Below are positions 28,022 to 40,592 of a DNA stretch of 64,000 bases, one piece after another. A program made the translations under genes and the position numbers. The notes under the pieces were generated by a model. It did no database searches and was not told the origin of the DNA. It saw only the letters and a list, made by a program, of their open reading frames with translations. The stretch is from assembly GCF_015687155.1 (NCBI RefSeq), contig NZ_JADPQF010000004.1, forward strand, positions 124,001 to 188,000, in the 5' to 3' direction. The stretch is from Aliikangiella sp. G2MR2-5 (GTDB taxonomy: Bacteria > Pseudomonadota > Gammaproteobacteria > Enterobacterales > Kangiellaceae). Each line of letters begins with the position of its first letter. Within the stretch, counting starts at the first letter, position 1.

Positions 28022-29128
28022 ATGTCGTTAAAATGCTTAGAAGAAATTCAAAACATTCAGAGTTGGATTAGCCGCAAGACTTCCGTGGTTTGTGTAAATG
28101 TGATTCAGGAAACCCCAGACGTTAAGACTTTTCAGTTCAAAGCGATTGAGCCACAGCTTTTTCATTTTAAGCCTGGTCAATTTATTGGCATTCAATTGGA
28201 AATTGATGGTGAAAAGCATAATCGATCCTATACGATAGCGTCTTCGCCTACTCGCCCTCATCTGCTCGAACTGACCATAAAGAAAGATACGAAAGGTACC
28301 GTTTCTCCCTGGCTTCACAAAAATATTGTTAAGGGAAGCCAACTTGAGGTACGGGGACCTGCCGGGAGATTTAATTGCCTGGATATAGAGTCTGACAAGG
28401 TTCTATTAATTTCAGCTGGTTCAGGGATCACGCCGATGATGTCGATGGCCCGATTCTGGTGCGATCAATCAAGTGATAAAAATATTCGTTTTCTAAACTG
28501 GGCTCGTGGCGTACAGGATATTATTTTTAGGCGAGAGTTGGCGCTGATGGATCACAACCACCATAACTTTGATCTGGAAGTTATCTGTACTATGCCCGGG
28601 TTATCTGAAAACTGGCTAGGTCGACGTGGTCGGATAAATACTACTAGCTTGGCTGATATGGTACCTGACCTAAAAGAAAGGACGGTATTTTGCTGCGGTC
28701 CTGAAGGATTTATGGAGCAGGTGAAAGGTTGTTTGCAGGCACTTGAGTTTGACATGGCCAATTATCACGACGAATCGTTTGATCCCGGCGGGAAAAAGAA
28801 AGCAAAGATTGCTTCAGAAAAAGAGCAACTGGAAGAAGAGCTTGCTACAAATAAAGCCGCAATTGGACCATTCAATCTGACCTTCAACAAAACAGGTAAA
28901 ACAGTTGTTGTTGAAAAAGAAGAAGTGCTGCTTGAACGTATAGAAAAAGAAGGTATTGCTATAGAATCTGCTTGCCGTGCCGGAAACTGTGGCGCCTGTC
29001 AGGTTAAAAAATTGTCTGGAAAAACCATTACAGCCAATGAAGCAGGACTTTTTGGTGAGAGGAAGGAACAGGGATATATCCTGACTTGTACGACTCATTT
29101 AGAGTCTGATGTGACTTTGGAGCTTTAA
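28022..29128 (+). CDS. Flavin reductase/2Fe-2S ferredoxin fusion (Hcr-like NAD(P)H oxidoreductase)
   Basis: This is a 368-residue electron-transfer protein with three modules. The FAD-binding barrel has RSYTIASS at residues 68-75. The NAD(P)-binding domain shows SAGSGITPMMS at 131-141 and FCCGPEGF at 223-230. A C-terminal plant-type 2Fe-2S ferredoxin has C318, C323, C326 and C356 in CRAGNCGAC...C. A lysine/glutamate-rich linker (about 255-280) joins the last two. The layout matches Hcr and related ferredoxin reductases that feed electrons to a separate oxidase, desaturase or hybrid-cluster protein. No hcp or desaturase gene is in this window, so the acceptor is unknown. It begins eight bases after the XRE gene and may belong to the same transcript. 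Confidence 0.85.
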   Translation: MSLKCLEEIQNIQSWISRKTSVVCVNVIQETPDVKTFQFKAIEPQLFHFKPGQFIGIQLEIDGEKHNRSYTIASSPTRPHLLELTIKKDTKGTVSPWLHKNIVKGSQLEVRGPAGRFNCLDIESDKVLLISAGSGITPMMSMARFWCDQSSDKNIRFLNWARGVQDIIFRRELALMDHNHHNFDLEVICTMPGLSENWLGRRGRINTTSLADMVPDLKERTVFCCGPEGFMEQVKGCLQALEFDMANYHDESFDPGGKKKAKIASEKEQLEEELATNKAAIGPFNLTFNKTGKTVVVEKEEVLLERIEKEGIAIESACRAGNCGACQVKKLSGKTITANEAGLFGERKEQGYILTCTTHLESDVTLEL

Positions 29129-29166
29129 TTAAGCTCCAGTCTTCGAAAAGGACTGATTCTCAGACG

Positions 29167-29868
29167 ATGTCGTTAAAAAGCCGAGAAATTGAATCGACAA
29201 TCATTGCAATGGCTAGTCCCGAAAGGGCAGCAAGTATGCAACGCTTCTTTAAAACCGGCGATGGCGAATATGCTGCTGGTGATCAGTTTCTCGGCTTATC
29301 TAACCCTCAAATAAGAAATCTGGTTAAGGAGCTTAAACCGATTTCTGTTCAAGATTGTCAGTTGCTGCTCAAGAGTAAGTGGCATGAAATACGCTTTTTC
29401 GCGCTGGTGATGATGGTTGCTTTATTCAAACCCAAAAAAAGTGAATTGAAAGACACAATCGTTGAACTGTATTTAGCTAATACTTGCTATGTCAACAACT
29501 GGGATCTGGTGGACTGTTCGTCCTATCATATACTCGGTGAATATCTACAGAATAAGGATTACACTCCCATACTCCGATTGGCTGCTTCGAGCAATATGTG
29601 GGAACGTCGTATAGCCATTGTATCCACCTACGCATTTATTAGGCGTGGTATCTTTAAACCGACTCTACAAGTAGCTGACATTCTACTTTTGGATAAAGAA
29701 GACCTCATTCAGAAAGCGACTGGTTGGATGCTTAAGGAGGTTGGCAAACGAGATCAGTCGTTGCTTTGTCATTATCTTCAAGCGAAAGAAATAGAATTAC
29801 CCAGAGTATTACTTCGAACCGCAATAGAAAAGTTGCCGGTAGAGCAGAAAAGCCGTTTGAATAATTAG
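29167..29868 (+). CDS. DNA alkylation repair protein, AlkD-like
   Basis: This is a 233-residue all-helical HEAT-like repeat protein of the AlkC/AlkD DNA-alkylation repair family. The residues used by AlkD to hold the damaged backbone appear in equivalent form: W112 and D116 in NNWDLVDCSS, and W187 in ATGWMLKEVG. Such enzymes remove positively charged alkylpurines such as 3-methyladenine and 7-methylguanine without base flipping. It starts at ATG 29167, 38 bases after the reductase gene, with a weak ribosome-binding site. It could be the last gene of the XRE operon or stand alone. Confidence 0.85.
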   Translation: MSLKSREIESTIIAMASPERAASMQRFFKTGDGEYAAGDQFLGLSNPQIRNLVKELKPISVQDCQLLLKSKWHEIRFFALVMMVALFKPKKSELKDTIVELYLANTCYVNNWDLVDCSSYHILGEYLQNKDYTPILRLAASSNMWERRIAIVSTYAFIRRGIFKPTLQVADILLLDKEDLIQKATGWMLKEVGKRDQSLLCHYLQAKEIELPRVLLRTAIEKLPVEQKSRLNN

Positions 29869-30311
29869 TAGCCTGAACATTTTTATACAAACAATTGATG
29901 CTTTGCATCAGAAGGCTTATTTATCAATTCAATCTGATTAAATCTGGTCCAATTTGCGCGAGAGGTTATTTAAAAACTAAAAAACAATTTGGTGGTTAGT
30001 AAACAGTTATTAATAGCAAATCGAAATAGGAATTATCTACATTTCCTTATATAACAGTAGCTTATGGCTGTCATGAGATTTCGCGCTTGAAAACAGTCTA
30101 AATTTGTACCGTAAAATTCAAAAAAACTGCTGATTTTCAAGCAAAATTTACTGCCAATTAACTTGCCAGATCACTTGCTAATGATCGCCATGATCTCTAT
30201 AATTTGCGCCGCATTTATGTGGTTGTTTTTTGCGCACGCCAAATGGCTGGCAAGGGCCAATCTTAAAAGGTCCGAAGAGAGTAAGGTTCGACTTGTTGGG
30301 AAATAGAGAAA
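29869..30311. other. 443-base gene-free region before the atp operon
   Basis: This AT-rich stretch holds no convincing long gene. A small hairpin (TGATGC/GCATCA near 29895-29909) lies just past the AlkD-like gene without a T-run. The right end holds the atp promoter (30175-30203) and a short open frame of 29 codons (30217-30306) that would end six bases before atpI. I see no tRNA or structured RNA in it. Confidence 0.6.
30175..30203 (+). promoter_or_regulatory. ATP synthase operon promoter
   Basis: TTGCTA, a 17-base spacer and a perfect TATAAT lie about 108 bases before atpI. GATC occurs twice in the spacer. Confidence 0.72.
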
Positions 30312-31530
<1,219 letters not shown>

Positions 31531-31574
31531 TTAAACTTTACTTTTTAACTTTAAACTTAACTATTCCTCATTAG

Positions 31575-31850
<276 letters not shown>

Positions 31851-31896
31851 TCAATCTCTGGGTCTTTTAATTAACCGACATTAAGAGGAGATTGCC

Positions 31897-32367
31897 GTGG
31901 ATTTTAATGCAACCCTGATTGGCCAAACGATAGCGATGATTGTTTTCGTTTGGTTCACAATGAAATATATCTGGCCATTGCTTGATGCTGCGATTACTGA
32001 GCGTCAAGAGAAAATTGCCGAAGGGTTAGCTGCAGCGGATAGAAGCCAGCACGATTTAGAGCTGGCTCAAAAGAAAGCTGCAGAAACCATGCGCGAAGCA
32101 AAAGAAAAAGCTGCAGAGCTACTTGAGCAAGCGAAAAAGCGTCATGCTGAGATTGTTGATTCAGCTAAAGACGACGCACGCGCTGAAGCCGAAAAAATCA
32201 TCGCTGGTGCTAACGCAGAAATCGAACAAGAAGTTCACCGCGCTCGCGAAGAACTTCGCAAGCAGGTTTCTGTATTGGCTGTTGCTGGCGCTGAAAAGAT
32301 TCTTCAACGCAATATCGATGCATCTGCGCAAGCAGATATTCTTGATAGCTTAGTTGCTGAACTTTAA
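31897..32367 (+). CDS. atpF: ATP synthase F0 subunit b
   Basis: This is the 156-residue peripheral stalk subunit. It has one N-terminal membrane helix (residues about 5-26) followed by a long Ala/Glu/Lys-rich coiled coil that dimerises and holds F1. Translation starts at GTG 31897 behind AAGAGGAG; the ATG six codons later would cut into the membrane helix. Confidence 0.97.
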   Translation: MDFNATLIGQTIAMIVFVWFTMKYIWPLLDAAITERQEKIAEGLAAADRSQHDLELAQKKAAETMREAKEKAAELLEQAKKRHAEIVDSAKDDARAEAEKIIAGANAEIEQEVHRAREELRKQVSVLAVAGAEKILQRNIDASAQADILDSLVAEL

Positions 32368-32387
32368 TCAAAAAATGAAGGTGGCCC

Positions 32388-32924
32388 ATGGCTGAATTAA
32401 CAACACTAGCAAGACCTTACGCGAAAGCTGCGTTTGAGCATGCACTGGAAGCAAAGCAGTTGGCCGAATGGTCTGATATGCTGGCTTTCGCTGCTGGCGT
32501 AGTTAGCGATGAGGCGATGCAACAGCTATTAACAAGCCCTCATTTTTCTAAAGAAGACCAACAAAACGCAATGTTGAAAGTTTGTGAAGACAAGCTTGAT
32601 GATAAAGGCACTAACTTTATCAAGCTGCTTGCGCGTAATGGTCGACTTTTGGCTTTGCCTGAAATTGAAGTGTTATTTAATTATTTGCGTAGTGAGTTTG
32701 AAAAAACAATCGAAGCGCAAATCACTTCGGCAACAGAGTTAAATGAGCAGCAGATCACTCAACTTAAAGAAAAGTTGGCGGCTAAGTTGGGCCGACAAGT
32801 GGAAGTAAGCGTTGATGTTAACGCAGACCTTTTGGGTGGTTTGATTATTCAAGCAGAAGATTTAGTCATCGATGGTTCGGTTCGCGGTAAGCTAGCCAAG
32901 CTATCGGATACTTTAAACGTATAA
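32388..32924 (+). CDS. atpH: ATP synthase F1 subunit delta
   Basis: This is the 178-residue stator subunit that links subunit b to the top of the alpha-beta hexamer. The N-terminal helical domain begins [13 protein letters not shown], and the C-terminal domain has [24 protein letters not shown], which is the family signature region. It lies between atpF (20 bases) and atpA (28 bases). Confidence 0.98.
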   Translation: MAELTTLARPYAKAAFEHALEAKQLAEWSDMLAFAAGVVSDEAMQQLLTSPHFSKEDQQNAMLKVCEDKLDDKGTNFIKLLARNGRLLALPEIEVLFNYLRSEFEKTIEAQITSATELNEQQITQLKEKLAAKLGRQVEVSVDVNADLLGGLIIQAEDLVIDGSVRGKLAKLSDTLNV

Positions 32925-32952
32925 GACTACTATTAATAAAGGAAAGCAGAGC

Positions 32953-34500
32953 ATGAGCATGCAACTGAATCCATCAGAAATTAGCGAGTTAATCAGACAG
33001 CGTATCAACGACTTTGAAGTTGTGTCTGAAGCTCGAAACGAAGGTACTATTGTCAGCGTATCTGACGGTATCTTGAAAATTCACGGCCTTGCGGAAGTAA
33101 TGCAAGGTGAGATGATCGAATTACCAGGCGGTAAGTACGGTTTGGCACTTAACCTTGAGCGCGATTCAGTTGGTGCGGTTGTGCTGGGTGACTACTCAGA
33201 CATCGTTGAGGGTCAAAAAGCAAAATGTACTGGCCGTATTCTTGAAGTTCCAACCGGCGACTGCATGTTGGGCCGCGTTGTTGACGCTTTAGGTAATCCG
33301 ATCGACGGTAAAGGACCAATTGAAGGTGCAACCTACTCTCCAGTAGAAAAAGTTGCTCCTGGTGTAATCTCTCGTCAATCAGTTGACCAGCCGGTTCAAA
33401 CTGGTTACAAATCAGTAGACGCGATGATTCCTGTTGGTCGTGGTCAGCGAGAGTTGATCATCGGTGACCGTCAAACTGGTAAAACAGCATTAGCGATTGA
33501 CGCAATCATCAACCAGAAAGACACAGGTATTCGTTGTGTATACGTTGCGATTGGTCAAAAAGCTTCTACTATCGCGAACATCGTACGCAAACTGGAAGAG
33601 CATGGTGCAATGGCCAACACTATCGTTGTTGCTGCATCAGCGTCTGACTCTGCTGCGCTTCAGTTCATTGCTCCTTTCGCAGGTTGTACCATGGGTGAAT
33701 ATTTCCGAGACAACGGTGAAGATGCATTAATCGTATATGATGACTTGACCAAGCAAGCTTGGGCTTATCGTCAAATTTCATTGTTGCTTCGTCGTCCACC
33801 GGGTCGTGAAGCATACCCTGGTGACGTATTCTACCTACACTCACGTTTACTTGAGCGTGCTGCGCGAATCAACGCTGATCATGTAGAAAAAATTACAGAA
33901 GGTCGAGTTAAAGGTAAAACAGGTTCTTTGACTGCTCTGCCTATCATCGAAACGCAAGCTGGTGACGTATCTGCGTTCGTACCAACTAACGTTATCTCTA
34001 TCACTGACGGTCAGATCTTCCTTGAAACTGACTTGTTCAACGCGGGTATCCGCCCAGCGGTTAACGCTGGTCTTTCGGTATCTCGTGTAGGTGGTGCTGC
34101 ACAGACCAAGATCGTTAAAAAATTGGGTGGTGGTGTTCGTTTAGCACTTGCTCAATATCGTGAATTAGCGGCTTTCGCACAGTTCGCTTCTGATCTTGAC
34201 GATGCGACTCGAGAGCAGTTAGAGCACGGTCAACGCGTTACTGAATTAATGAAACAAAACCAATACGAGCCAATGTCAGTAGCTCAAATGGCGGTTTCAT
34301 TATACGCAGCTGAAAAAGGTCACTTGAAAGACGTTGAGTTAAACAAAATCCTTGATTTTGAAGCGGCATTACAAGACCACATGGGCAGTAACGAAAAAGC
34401 GTTGATGGATAAAATCAACGAAAGCGGCGATTACAACAAAGATATTGAAGCTGAGTTGGAAGCTGCTATTAGCAAGTTTAAAGAAACTGCTACTTGGTAA
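32953..34500 (+). CDS. atpA: ATP synthase F1 subunit alpha
   Basis: This is the non-catalytic nucleotide-binding subunit, 515 residues. The P-loop is GDRQTGKTA (residues about 171-179), and the signature around [17 protein letters not shown] is intact. The start at 32953 has GGA ten bases upstream; a second ATG two codons later gives the E. coli-like MQLNPSEIS and cannot be excluded. The codon use is biased towards common codons, as expected of a very highly expressed gene. Confidence 0.99.
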   Translation: MSMQLNPSEISELIRQRINDFEVVSEARNEGTIVSVSDGILKIHGLAEVMQGEMIELPGGKYGLALNLERDSVGAVVLGDYSDIVEGQKAKCTGRILEVPTGDCMLGRVVDALGNPIDGKGPIEGATYSPVEKVAPGVISRQSVDQPVQTGYKSVDAMIPVGRGQRELIIGDRQTGKTALAIDAIINQKDTGIRCVYVAIGQKASTIANIVRKLEEHGAMANTIVVAASASDSAALQFIAPFAGCTMGEYFRDNGEDALIVYDDLTKQAWAYRQISLLLRRPPGREAYPGDVFYLHSRLLERAARINADHVEKITEGRVKGKTGSLTALPIIETQAGDVSAFVPTNVISITDGQIFLETDLFNAGIRPAVNAGLSVSRVGGAAQTKIVKKLGGGVRLALAQYRELAAFAQFASDLDDATREQLEHGQRVTELMKQNQYEPMSVAQMAVSLYAAEKGHLKDVELNKILDFEAALQDHMGSNEKALMDKINESGDYNKDIEAELEAAISKFKETATW

Positions 34501-34600
34501 TCATTGGGCGGGGATTTTGATTAATCAAACTCCCCTCTTCTACCAAGCAGTTTTATTAAGTTAACTTATAAATTTCAAATTGAACTAACTGGAACAGTCT

Positions 34601-35461
34601 ATGGCGGTCGGAAAAGAAATTCGTACCAAGATTGGAAGTATTAAAAATACTCAGAAAATCACCAGTGCGATGGAAATGGTTGCAGCGAGTAAAATGCGTA
34701 AAGCACAAGATCGTATGGAAGCAACCAAGCCTTATGCTGAGAAAATTCGCAGCGTAATTGGTCATCTAGCAATGGGTAATACTGAGTATAGGCACCCTTA
34801 TATTATCGAACGTGAAGTTAAGCGCGTTGGATTTATCGTGGTCTCTACCGATCGCGGTTTGTGTGGTGGTCTAAATACTAACCTTTTCAAAAATGCTCTG
34901 CAGTCAATGAAAGATTGGCAAGATAAAGAAGTCGAAATCGATTTGTGTTTGATTGGATCGAAAGCAGGCGCATTCTTTAATCGATTTGGCGGCAATGTTG
35001 TAGCCAAAACGACTAACCTTGGTGACCAGCCTACTGTTGCCGATCTCATCGGTACTGTGAAAGTGATGTTGGACTCTTTTGATGAAGGTCGAATAGACCG
35101 CTTGTATCTGGTTCACAATGAGTTTGTTAATACTATGACTCAAGAGCCAAGAGTTCATCAATTGCTTCCGGTAGAAAAACAGGAAGAAGACGAGTTGAAA
35201 CACCACTGGGATTATATCTATGAGCCTGATGCAAAAGAACTGTTAGATGTTCTATTGGTTCGCTATATTGAATCTCAGGTTTATCAAGGTGTAGTTGACA
35301 ATATCGCTTGTGAACAGGCCTCACGAATGGTTGCGATGAAAGCTGCAACAGATAATGCCGGCGATATTATTGATGACTTACAGTTGATTTACAACAAAGC
35401 GCGTCAGGCAGCAATTACCCAGGAAATCTCTGAAATTATTGGTGGCGCGGCGGCTGTATAA
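34601..35461 (+). CDS. atpG: ATP synthase F1 subunit gamma
   Basis: This is the 286-residue central rotor shaft. The N-terminal coiled-coil strand begins [20 protein letters not shown] and the C-terminal one reads [20 protein letters not shown] followed by [15 protein letters not shown]. The Rossmann-like middle domain has [15 protein letters not shown]. It is separated from atpA by 100 bases without any clear terminator. Confidence 0.98.
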   Translation: MAVGKEIRTKIGSIKNTQKITSAMEMVAASKMRKAQDRMEATKPYAEKIRSVIGHLAMGNTEYRHPYIIEREVKRVGFIVVSTDRGLCGGLNTNLFKNALQSMKDWQDKEVEIDLCLIGSKAGAFFNRFGGNVVAKTTNLGDQPTVADLIGTVKVMLDSFDEGRIDRLYLVHNEFVNTMTQEPRVHQLLPVEKQEEDELKHHWDYIYEPDAKELLDVLLVRYIESQVYQGVVDNIACEQASRMVAMKAATDNAGDIIDDLQLIYNKARQAAITQEISEIIGGAAAV

Positions 35462-35499
35462 CCGTTAAGCACTAGAGATTTTAAGTTAACGAATTTTAA

Positions 35500-36903
<1,404 letters not shown>

Positions 36904-36938
36904 TTTGAATGTAACTTTTAGCTCTCGGGCATAGGAAA

Positions 36939-37367
36939 TTGAAAATGTATACATTTCATTTAGATATAGTAAGTGCCGAGAAGTCTATCTTCTCTGGCAC
37001 TGTCGACTCTCTGGTCGCCACCGGTGAACTCGGTGAACTGGGTATTGTGCCTGGTCATGCGCCTTTATTGACCAAGCTAAAGCCTGGTACAGTGAAAGTC
37101 ACCGATCACGATGGAAATGTAGAACATTACTACGTTTCTGGTGGAATGCTTGAGGTACAGCCTCATGTGACTACCATTCTTGCCGATACTGCGGCGCGAG
37201 CTGATGACGTCGACGAAGCAGCTGCAATTGCTGCTAAAGAAGCGGCTGAAGCGGCAATGGCGGATCAAAACTCTGAAATTGAGTACTCTGCAGCAGCAGC
37301 TGAACTTGCTGAAGCGGTGGCTCAATTAAGAACGATCCAGGCAATTCGCAAGAAAGCAGGCAAGTAA
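36939..37367 (+). CDS. atpC: ATP synthase F1 subunit epsilon
   Basis: This is the 142-residue rotor subunit that can inhibit ATP hydrolysis. The N-terminal beta-sandwich contains GELGELGIVPGHAPLLTKLKPG, and the C-terminal two-helix segment is Ala/Glu-rich. It is the last gene of the atp operon, followed by a strong terminator. Confidence 0.98.
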   Translation: MKMYTFHLDIVSAEKSIFSGTVDSLVATGELGELGIVPGHAPLLTKLKPGTVKVTDHDGNVEHYYVSGGMLEVQPHVTTILADTAARADDVDEAAAIAAKEAAEAAMADQNSEIEYSAAAAELAEAVAQLRTIQAIRKKAGK

Positions 37368-37406
37368 TCAGGCTTAAAGTGCTGCCTCTAGAGGCGCCAA
37401 TAAGCA

Positions 37407-37433
37407 AAAGCGGCTCTATAGCCGCTTTTTTTT
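37407..37433 (+). terminator. Intrinsic terminator of atp operon
   Basis: AAAGCGGC and GCCGCTTT make an 8-bp stem with a six-base loop, followed by a T-run. Confidence 0.93.
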
Positions 37434-37583
37434 GTCTTGTTTTTATCACTTTATATCAAGCTTTCACACTGTCTACCCCTTCCTTCGTACCAACCTCTTT
37501 GCCAGCTTGAACCTTTTTATGTCATTTTTACTTACCAAAGACGGTCTAACTTAAAACCAGACAGAAAAGCCGGGGTTCTATAA

Positions 37584-37919
37584 ATGTTTAATGTAAATCT
37601 GATGATTAGTGAAAAAAGCAAGTTCAAAGTTGGAAATGTAGAGTTCGACGCAATGACCCAGTCGTTATCTTGTGATCAGGGTACGCTTTATTTAAGACAA
37701 AAGTTAAATGACGTGCTTTACCTGATGGTAATAAACCAGTCCAAGCCAGTTTCTCGACACGAACTTATTGAAAAAGTATGGAACGGCAATATCTACACAG
37801 GTACTAAAGCAGTCACTCATTCGGTTTGCGAACTTAGAAAAGCTTTTCAAAACCTGGGTGCTGATGATATTGAGATAAAAACATTACCCAAACGAGGTTA
37901 CATCCTTAAGGTCTGTTAA
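37584..37919 (+). CDS. Stand-alone winged-helix (OmpR/CadC-type) DNA-binding protein
   Basis: This is a 111-residue protein made only of a C-terminal-type winged helix (Trans_reg_C). The recognition region is RHELIEKVWNGNIYTGTKAVTHSVCELRK (residues about 58-86, quoted in part: TKAVTHSVCELRK), and the wing ends LPKRGYILKV. There is no receiver domain and no membrane helix, unlike OmpR or CadC/ToxR proteins. It stands 175 bases before a TonB-dependent receptor on the same strand and may regulate it. A degraded CadC-like regulator that lost its sensor part is the alternative, although the end at LKVC plus stop looks natural for the domain. Confidence 0.75.
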   Translation: MFNVNLMISEKSKFKVGNVEFDAMTQSLSCDQGTLYLRQKLNDVLYLMVINQSKPVSRHELIEKVWNGNIYTGTKAVTHSVCELRKAFQNLGADDIEIKTLPKRGYILKVC

Positions 37920-38093
37920 CCGTCAATTTTTTGTTATAAAGGTTAATAATCTGCCGATTTTTTGGCTAAAACCTTGAGATTAATCAAATTTTACAACACA
38001 GGTATTATTTACAACGCGTTAAAGATTGACATTCTTTGTACATTAATTAGACTGCCCCCCTCACTTCCAGTCTCGTTATTATTAGGAGTTATT

Positions 38094-40550
38094 ATGCAAA
38101 GGATATCCAAAGTTGTAGCCGCAGTTTCAGCGGTTTTGGCTACTATCCCTGTTACCTGTCTGGCAGATCAGGCATCAGACAAAGACAAAAACAAAATTGT
38201 CATTACCGGTTCACACGTTAAGCGGCTAGATAATGAGGCTTCATCGCCTCTTAGAATACTTACACCTATCGATATTCAAAACTCTGGTGCCAGAACCCTG
38301 TCAGAGTTACTGGCTTCGACGGTACTTGCAAATGGTGGAGCGCTTAACAACCAACAAACCGGAGGGTTTACTCCTGGCGCGGCAAGTTACAATTTGCGCG
38401 GTCTAAGAGCTGACAGAACGCTTGTTCTGGTTGATGGAAAGCGATTGGCGGCTTACCCATTTGGACAAAATGGTAATGAAGCTTTCGTTGACCTCAATAC
38501 TATCCCACTAGCGGAAGTAGAAAGTGTAGAAATTCTAAAGGATGGTGCTTCTGCTGTTTATGGATCTGATGCAATTGCAGGTGTTGTTAACGTTATCACT
38601 CATAGAACTTTCAACAATCACCAGGTAGAAGTTTCAACAACTCAGGCAGATTCAGATTATTCGGGCTCTAGTGTAACCTATGTTGGTGGTTTCAATTTCG
38701 CACAAGGTGATTTGGGGCTTGTCGCTGAAATTATTAACTACGACTCTTTGATGGGAGGTGACACTGATTTCGCCGACCAGCTAGGAGTTAATCAACTAGA
38801 TGAATATAGTTTTCCGGGCACTTATTTTGTTAATGATGGCGGCGCAACTTTGCTAGCCATTGCTGCTGAAGGTTGTGAACGTGTCGAGGATGCGTCTCAA
38901 TTTAATATGCGTGGTGAGCTTTGTGTTAATGACTGGGCGAGTAAACGCCAGTTAATGCCTGCCAACGATCGCGTCTCTCTCTCAGCTAAATACAATCAGT
39001 ATGTCGGTGATAGCACTTTTTATGCAAATTTGTCATTGAATAAGATTGAAACTGAATCAGATGTTCCTTTCGGGATCACTAGATTCGATATTGCAAATAT
39101 CCCTGCATCAGATCCGAACAATCCACTAGGTCAAGATATCGCATTTTTTAGTCGTGCAATTAGTGAAACAGGTCTGCAAAAAATTGATACTGAAGTAACC
39201 AATACACGATTAAATGTTGGTTTTGAAGGCTTCCTTCTTGATTACGATTACGATGTTAGCCTAAGTCATAGTGAAACCAAGGTAGACGAGATCTATTCAC
39301 AAGGATGGATGACTATTGATAGCTATATTTCTCTTTATAACGATTTTAGTAGTGGCGCTTTGAACCCCTTTGCTCAACTCACTAATGCTCAACTGTCAAA
39401 CTATACCGAGTCTTTCGGTCATTACGGCAAGAGTTATCAAACTGAGCTGGCAGGTATGATCTCGGGAGAAATTGCTGAGTGGGAAACCGGAACCGTCTAT
39501 TTCGCATCTGGTGTAGAATTTAGAAAAGAGCATTTAAAAGACACTTCAGATCAAGCTATTCTAGATAGCCAGGTTTTTGGGCTTGGACTTTCTTTTGCTG
39601 AAGGTGACAGAGATGTTACTGCATTATTTGCTGAATTTATTTTACCTGCCGCTGAGGAAGTAGAAGTCAACCTGGCACTAAGATATGACGACTACTCTGA
39701 TTTTGGTTCTAGTCTAAATCCTAAGCTTTCTGCTAGCTATCGTCCTAGCGAGTTGTTCCTTTTCAGGGCATCTTATGGACAGGGATTTAGAGCTCCTAAC
39801 CTGTTTGAGTTGAATGGACAGGTACATGGTAGTGTCGGTAATATTCCATTTATCAGTATTGCTAATGAAGAGTTAGAAGCAGAAACATCTACAAGTTTCA
39901 ATATCGGTTTTGTGTTTGATATCCAGGAACGATTTATGACTTCTATAGACCTTTGGCAAATTGAAGTCGATGACATGATTACTGATCTAGGTGTAAGTCG
40001 AATTTTGACCGCTACGGATGAAAACGACAACTTGATCTACCAAGACTTAATCGTGATGGATAATGGAAATTTATCCTACGTTTTAAACCCTTATGTCAAT
40101 CTTAATCGTCAAGAAGCACAGGGCTTTGATTTGTCTTCACGTCTAACCTTTAGTGAGAACTGGAGTTTGGAAATTAATGTGGCGCACCTTTTAAAACTCG
40201 ATCAGTTTAATGATGATCAAGTTGAACCAATTAACTTAGATGGCGAGTATCTATTTCCAAAAACGCGCTTAAATACACGCCTACTTTGGGAGACAGATAA
40301 TTTCCGTCATTTACTTTCTTCGTCGACTACTGGAGAGCATGGTAGTGATACAGTCGAAACTGACAGTTATACCAGGTTCGACTACCAGATGACTTATTCG
40401 ATTGATAAGCATCAGTTTATCTTCAACGTGGCTAATATTTCAGACGAAAAACCGCCGTTACTCGAAGATAATTTCTGGCCTTTCTATGAGCAAAGAATGT
40501 ACTCTCCGCTAGGACGTACCTACTCATTGAATTGGAAATACCAGTTCTAA
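38094..40550 (+). CDS. TonB-dependent receptor (large, substrate unknown)
   Basis: This is an 818-residue outer-membrane receptor. The start is ATG 38094 behind TAGGAG; the frame stays open upstream but that part looks non-coding. It has a signal peptide ending near TCLADQ, a TonB-box-like IVITGSHVKR, a plug with YNLRGLRADRTLVLVDGKR and ILKDGASAVYGSDAIAGVVN, and a C-terminal YSLNWKYQF. This plug type (GS-x-KR, LRGL-x-xxRTLVLVDGKR) is the one common in marine bacteria for peptide, carbohydrate or unknown oligomer uptake rather than classical siderophores. Its convergent neighbours are a LytS/LytTR pair, and a small winged-helix gene lies upstream. The substrate cannot be named. Confidence 0.88.
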   Translation: MQRISKVVAAVSAVLATIPVTCLADQASDKDKNKIVITGSHVKRLDNEASSPLRILTPIDIQNSGARTLSELLASTVLANGGALNNQQTGGFTPGAASYNLRGLRADRTLVLVDGKRLAAYPFGQNGNEAFVDLNTIPLAEVESVEILKDGASAVYGSDAIAGVVNVITHRTFNNHQVEVSTTQADSDYSGSSVTYVGGFNFAQGDLGLVAEIINYDSLMGGDTDFADQLGVNQLDEYSFPGTYFVNDGGATLLAIAAEGCERVEDASQFNMRGELCVNDWASKRQLMPANDRVSLSAKYNQYVGDSTFYANLSLNKIETESDVPFGITRFDIANIPASDPNNPLGQDIAFFSRAISETGLQKIDTEVTNTRLNVGFEGFLLDYDYDVSLSHSETKVDEIYSQGWMTIDSYISLYNDFSSGALNPFAQLTNAQLSNYTESFGHYGKSYQTELAGMISGEIAEWETGTVYFASGVEFRKEHLKDTSDQAILDSQVFGLGLSFAEGDRDVTALFAEFILPAAEEVEVNLALRYDDYSDFGSSLNPKLSASYRPSELFLFRASYGQGFRAPNLFELNGQVHGSVGNIPFISIANEELEAETSTSFNIGFVFDIQERFMTSIDLWQIEVDDMITDLGVSRILTATDENDNLIYQDLIVMDNGNLSYVLNPYVNLNRQEAQGFDLSSRLTFSENWSLEINVAHLLKLDQFNDDQVEPINLDGEYLFPKTRLNTRLLWETDNFRHLLSSSTTGEHGSDTVETDSYTRFDYQMTYSIDKHQFIFNVANISDEKPPLLEDNFWPFYEQRMYSPLGRTYSLNWKYQF

Positions 40551-40558
40551 AAGCGTTC

Positions 40559-40589
40559 CCCACCGTATGTTTAACATACGGTGGGTTTT
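40559..40589. terminator. Terminator between convergent TonB receptor and LytTR regulator
   Basis: CCCACCGTATG and CATACGGTGGG form an 11-bp perfect stem with a five-base loop, followed by TTTT on the plus strand. It lies between two convergent stop codons and may act in both directions. Confidence 0.82.
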
Positions 40590-40592
40590 CTC

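Noticed and set aside
29895-29909. TGATGC/GCATCA hairpin after the AlkD-like gene
   Set aside because: The stem is short, has no T-run and is AT-rich; not a supported terminator.
37962-38093. N-terminal extension of the TonB receptor frame at 38094
   Set aside because: It would put 44 non-signal residues before a good signal peptide; the ATG at 38094 has a strong TAGGAG.
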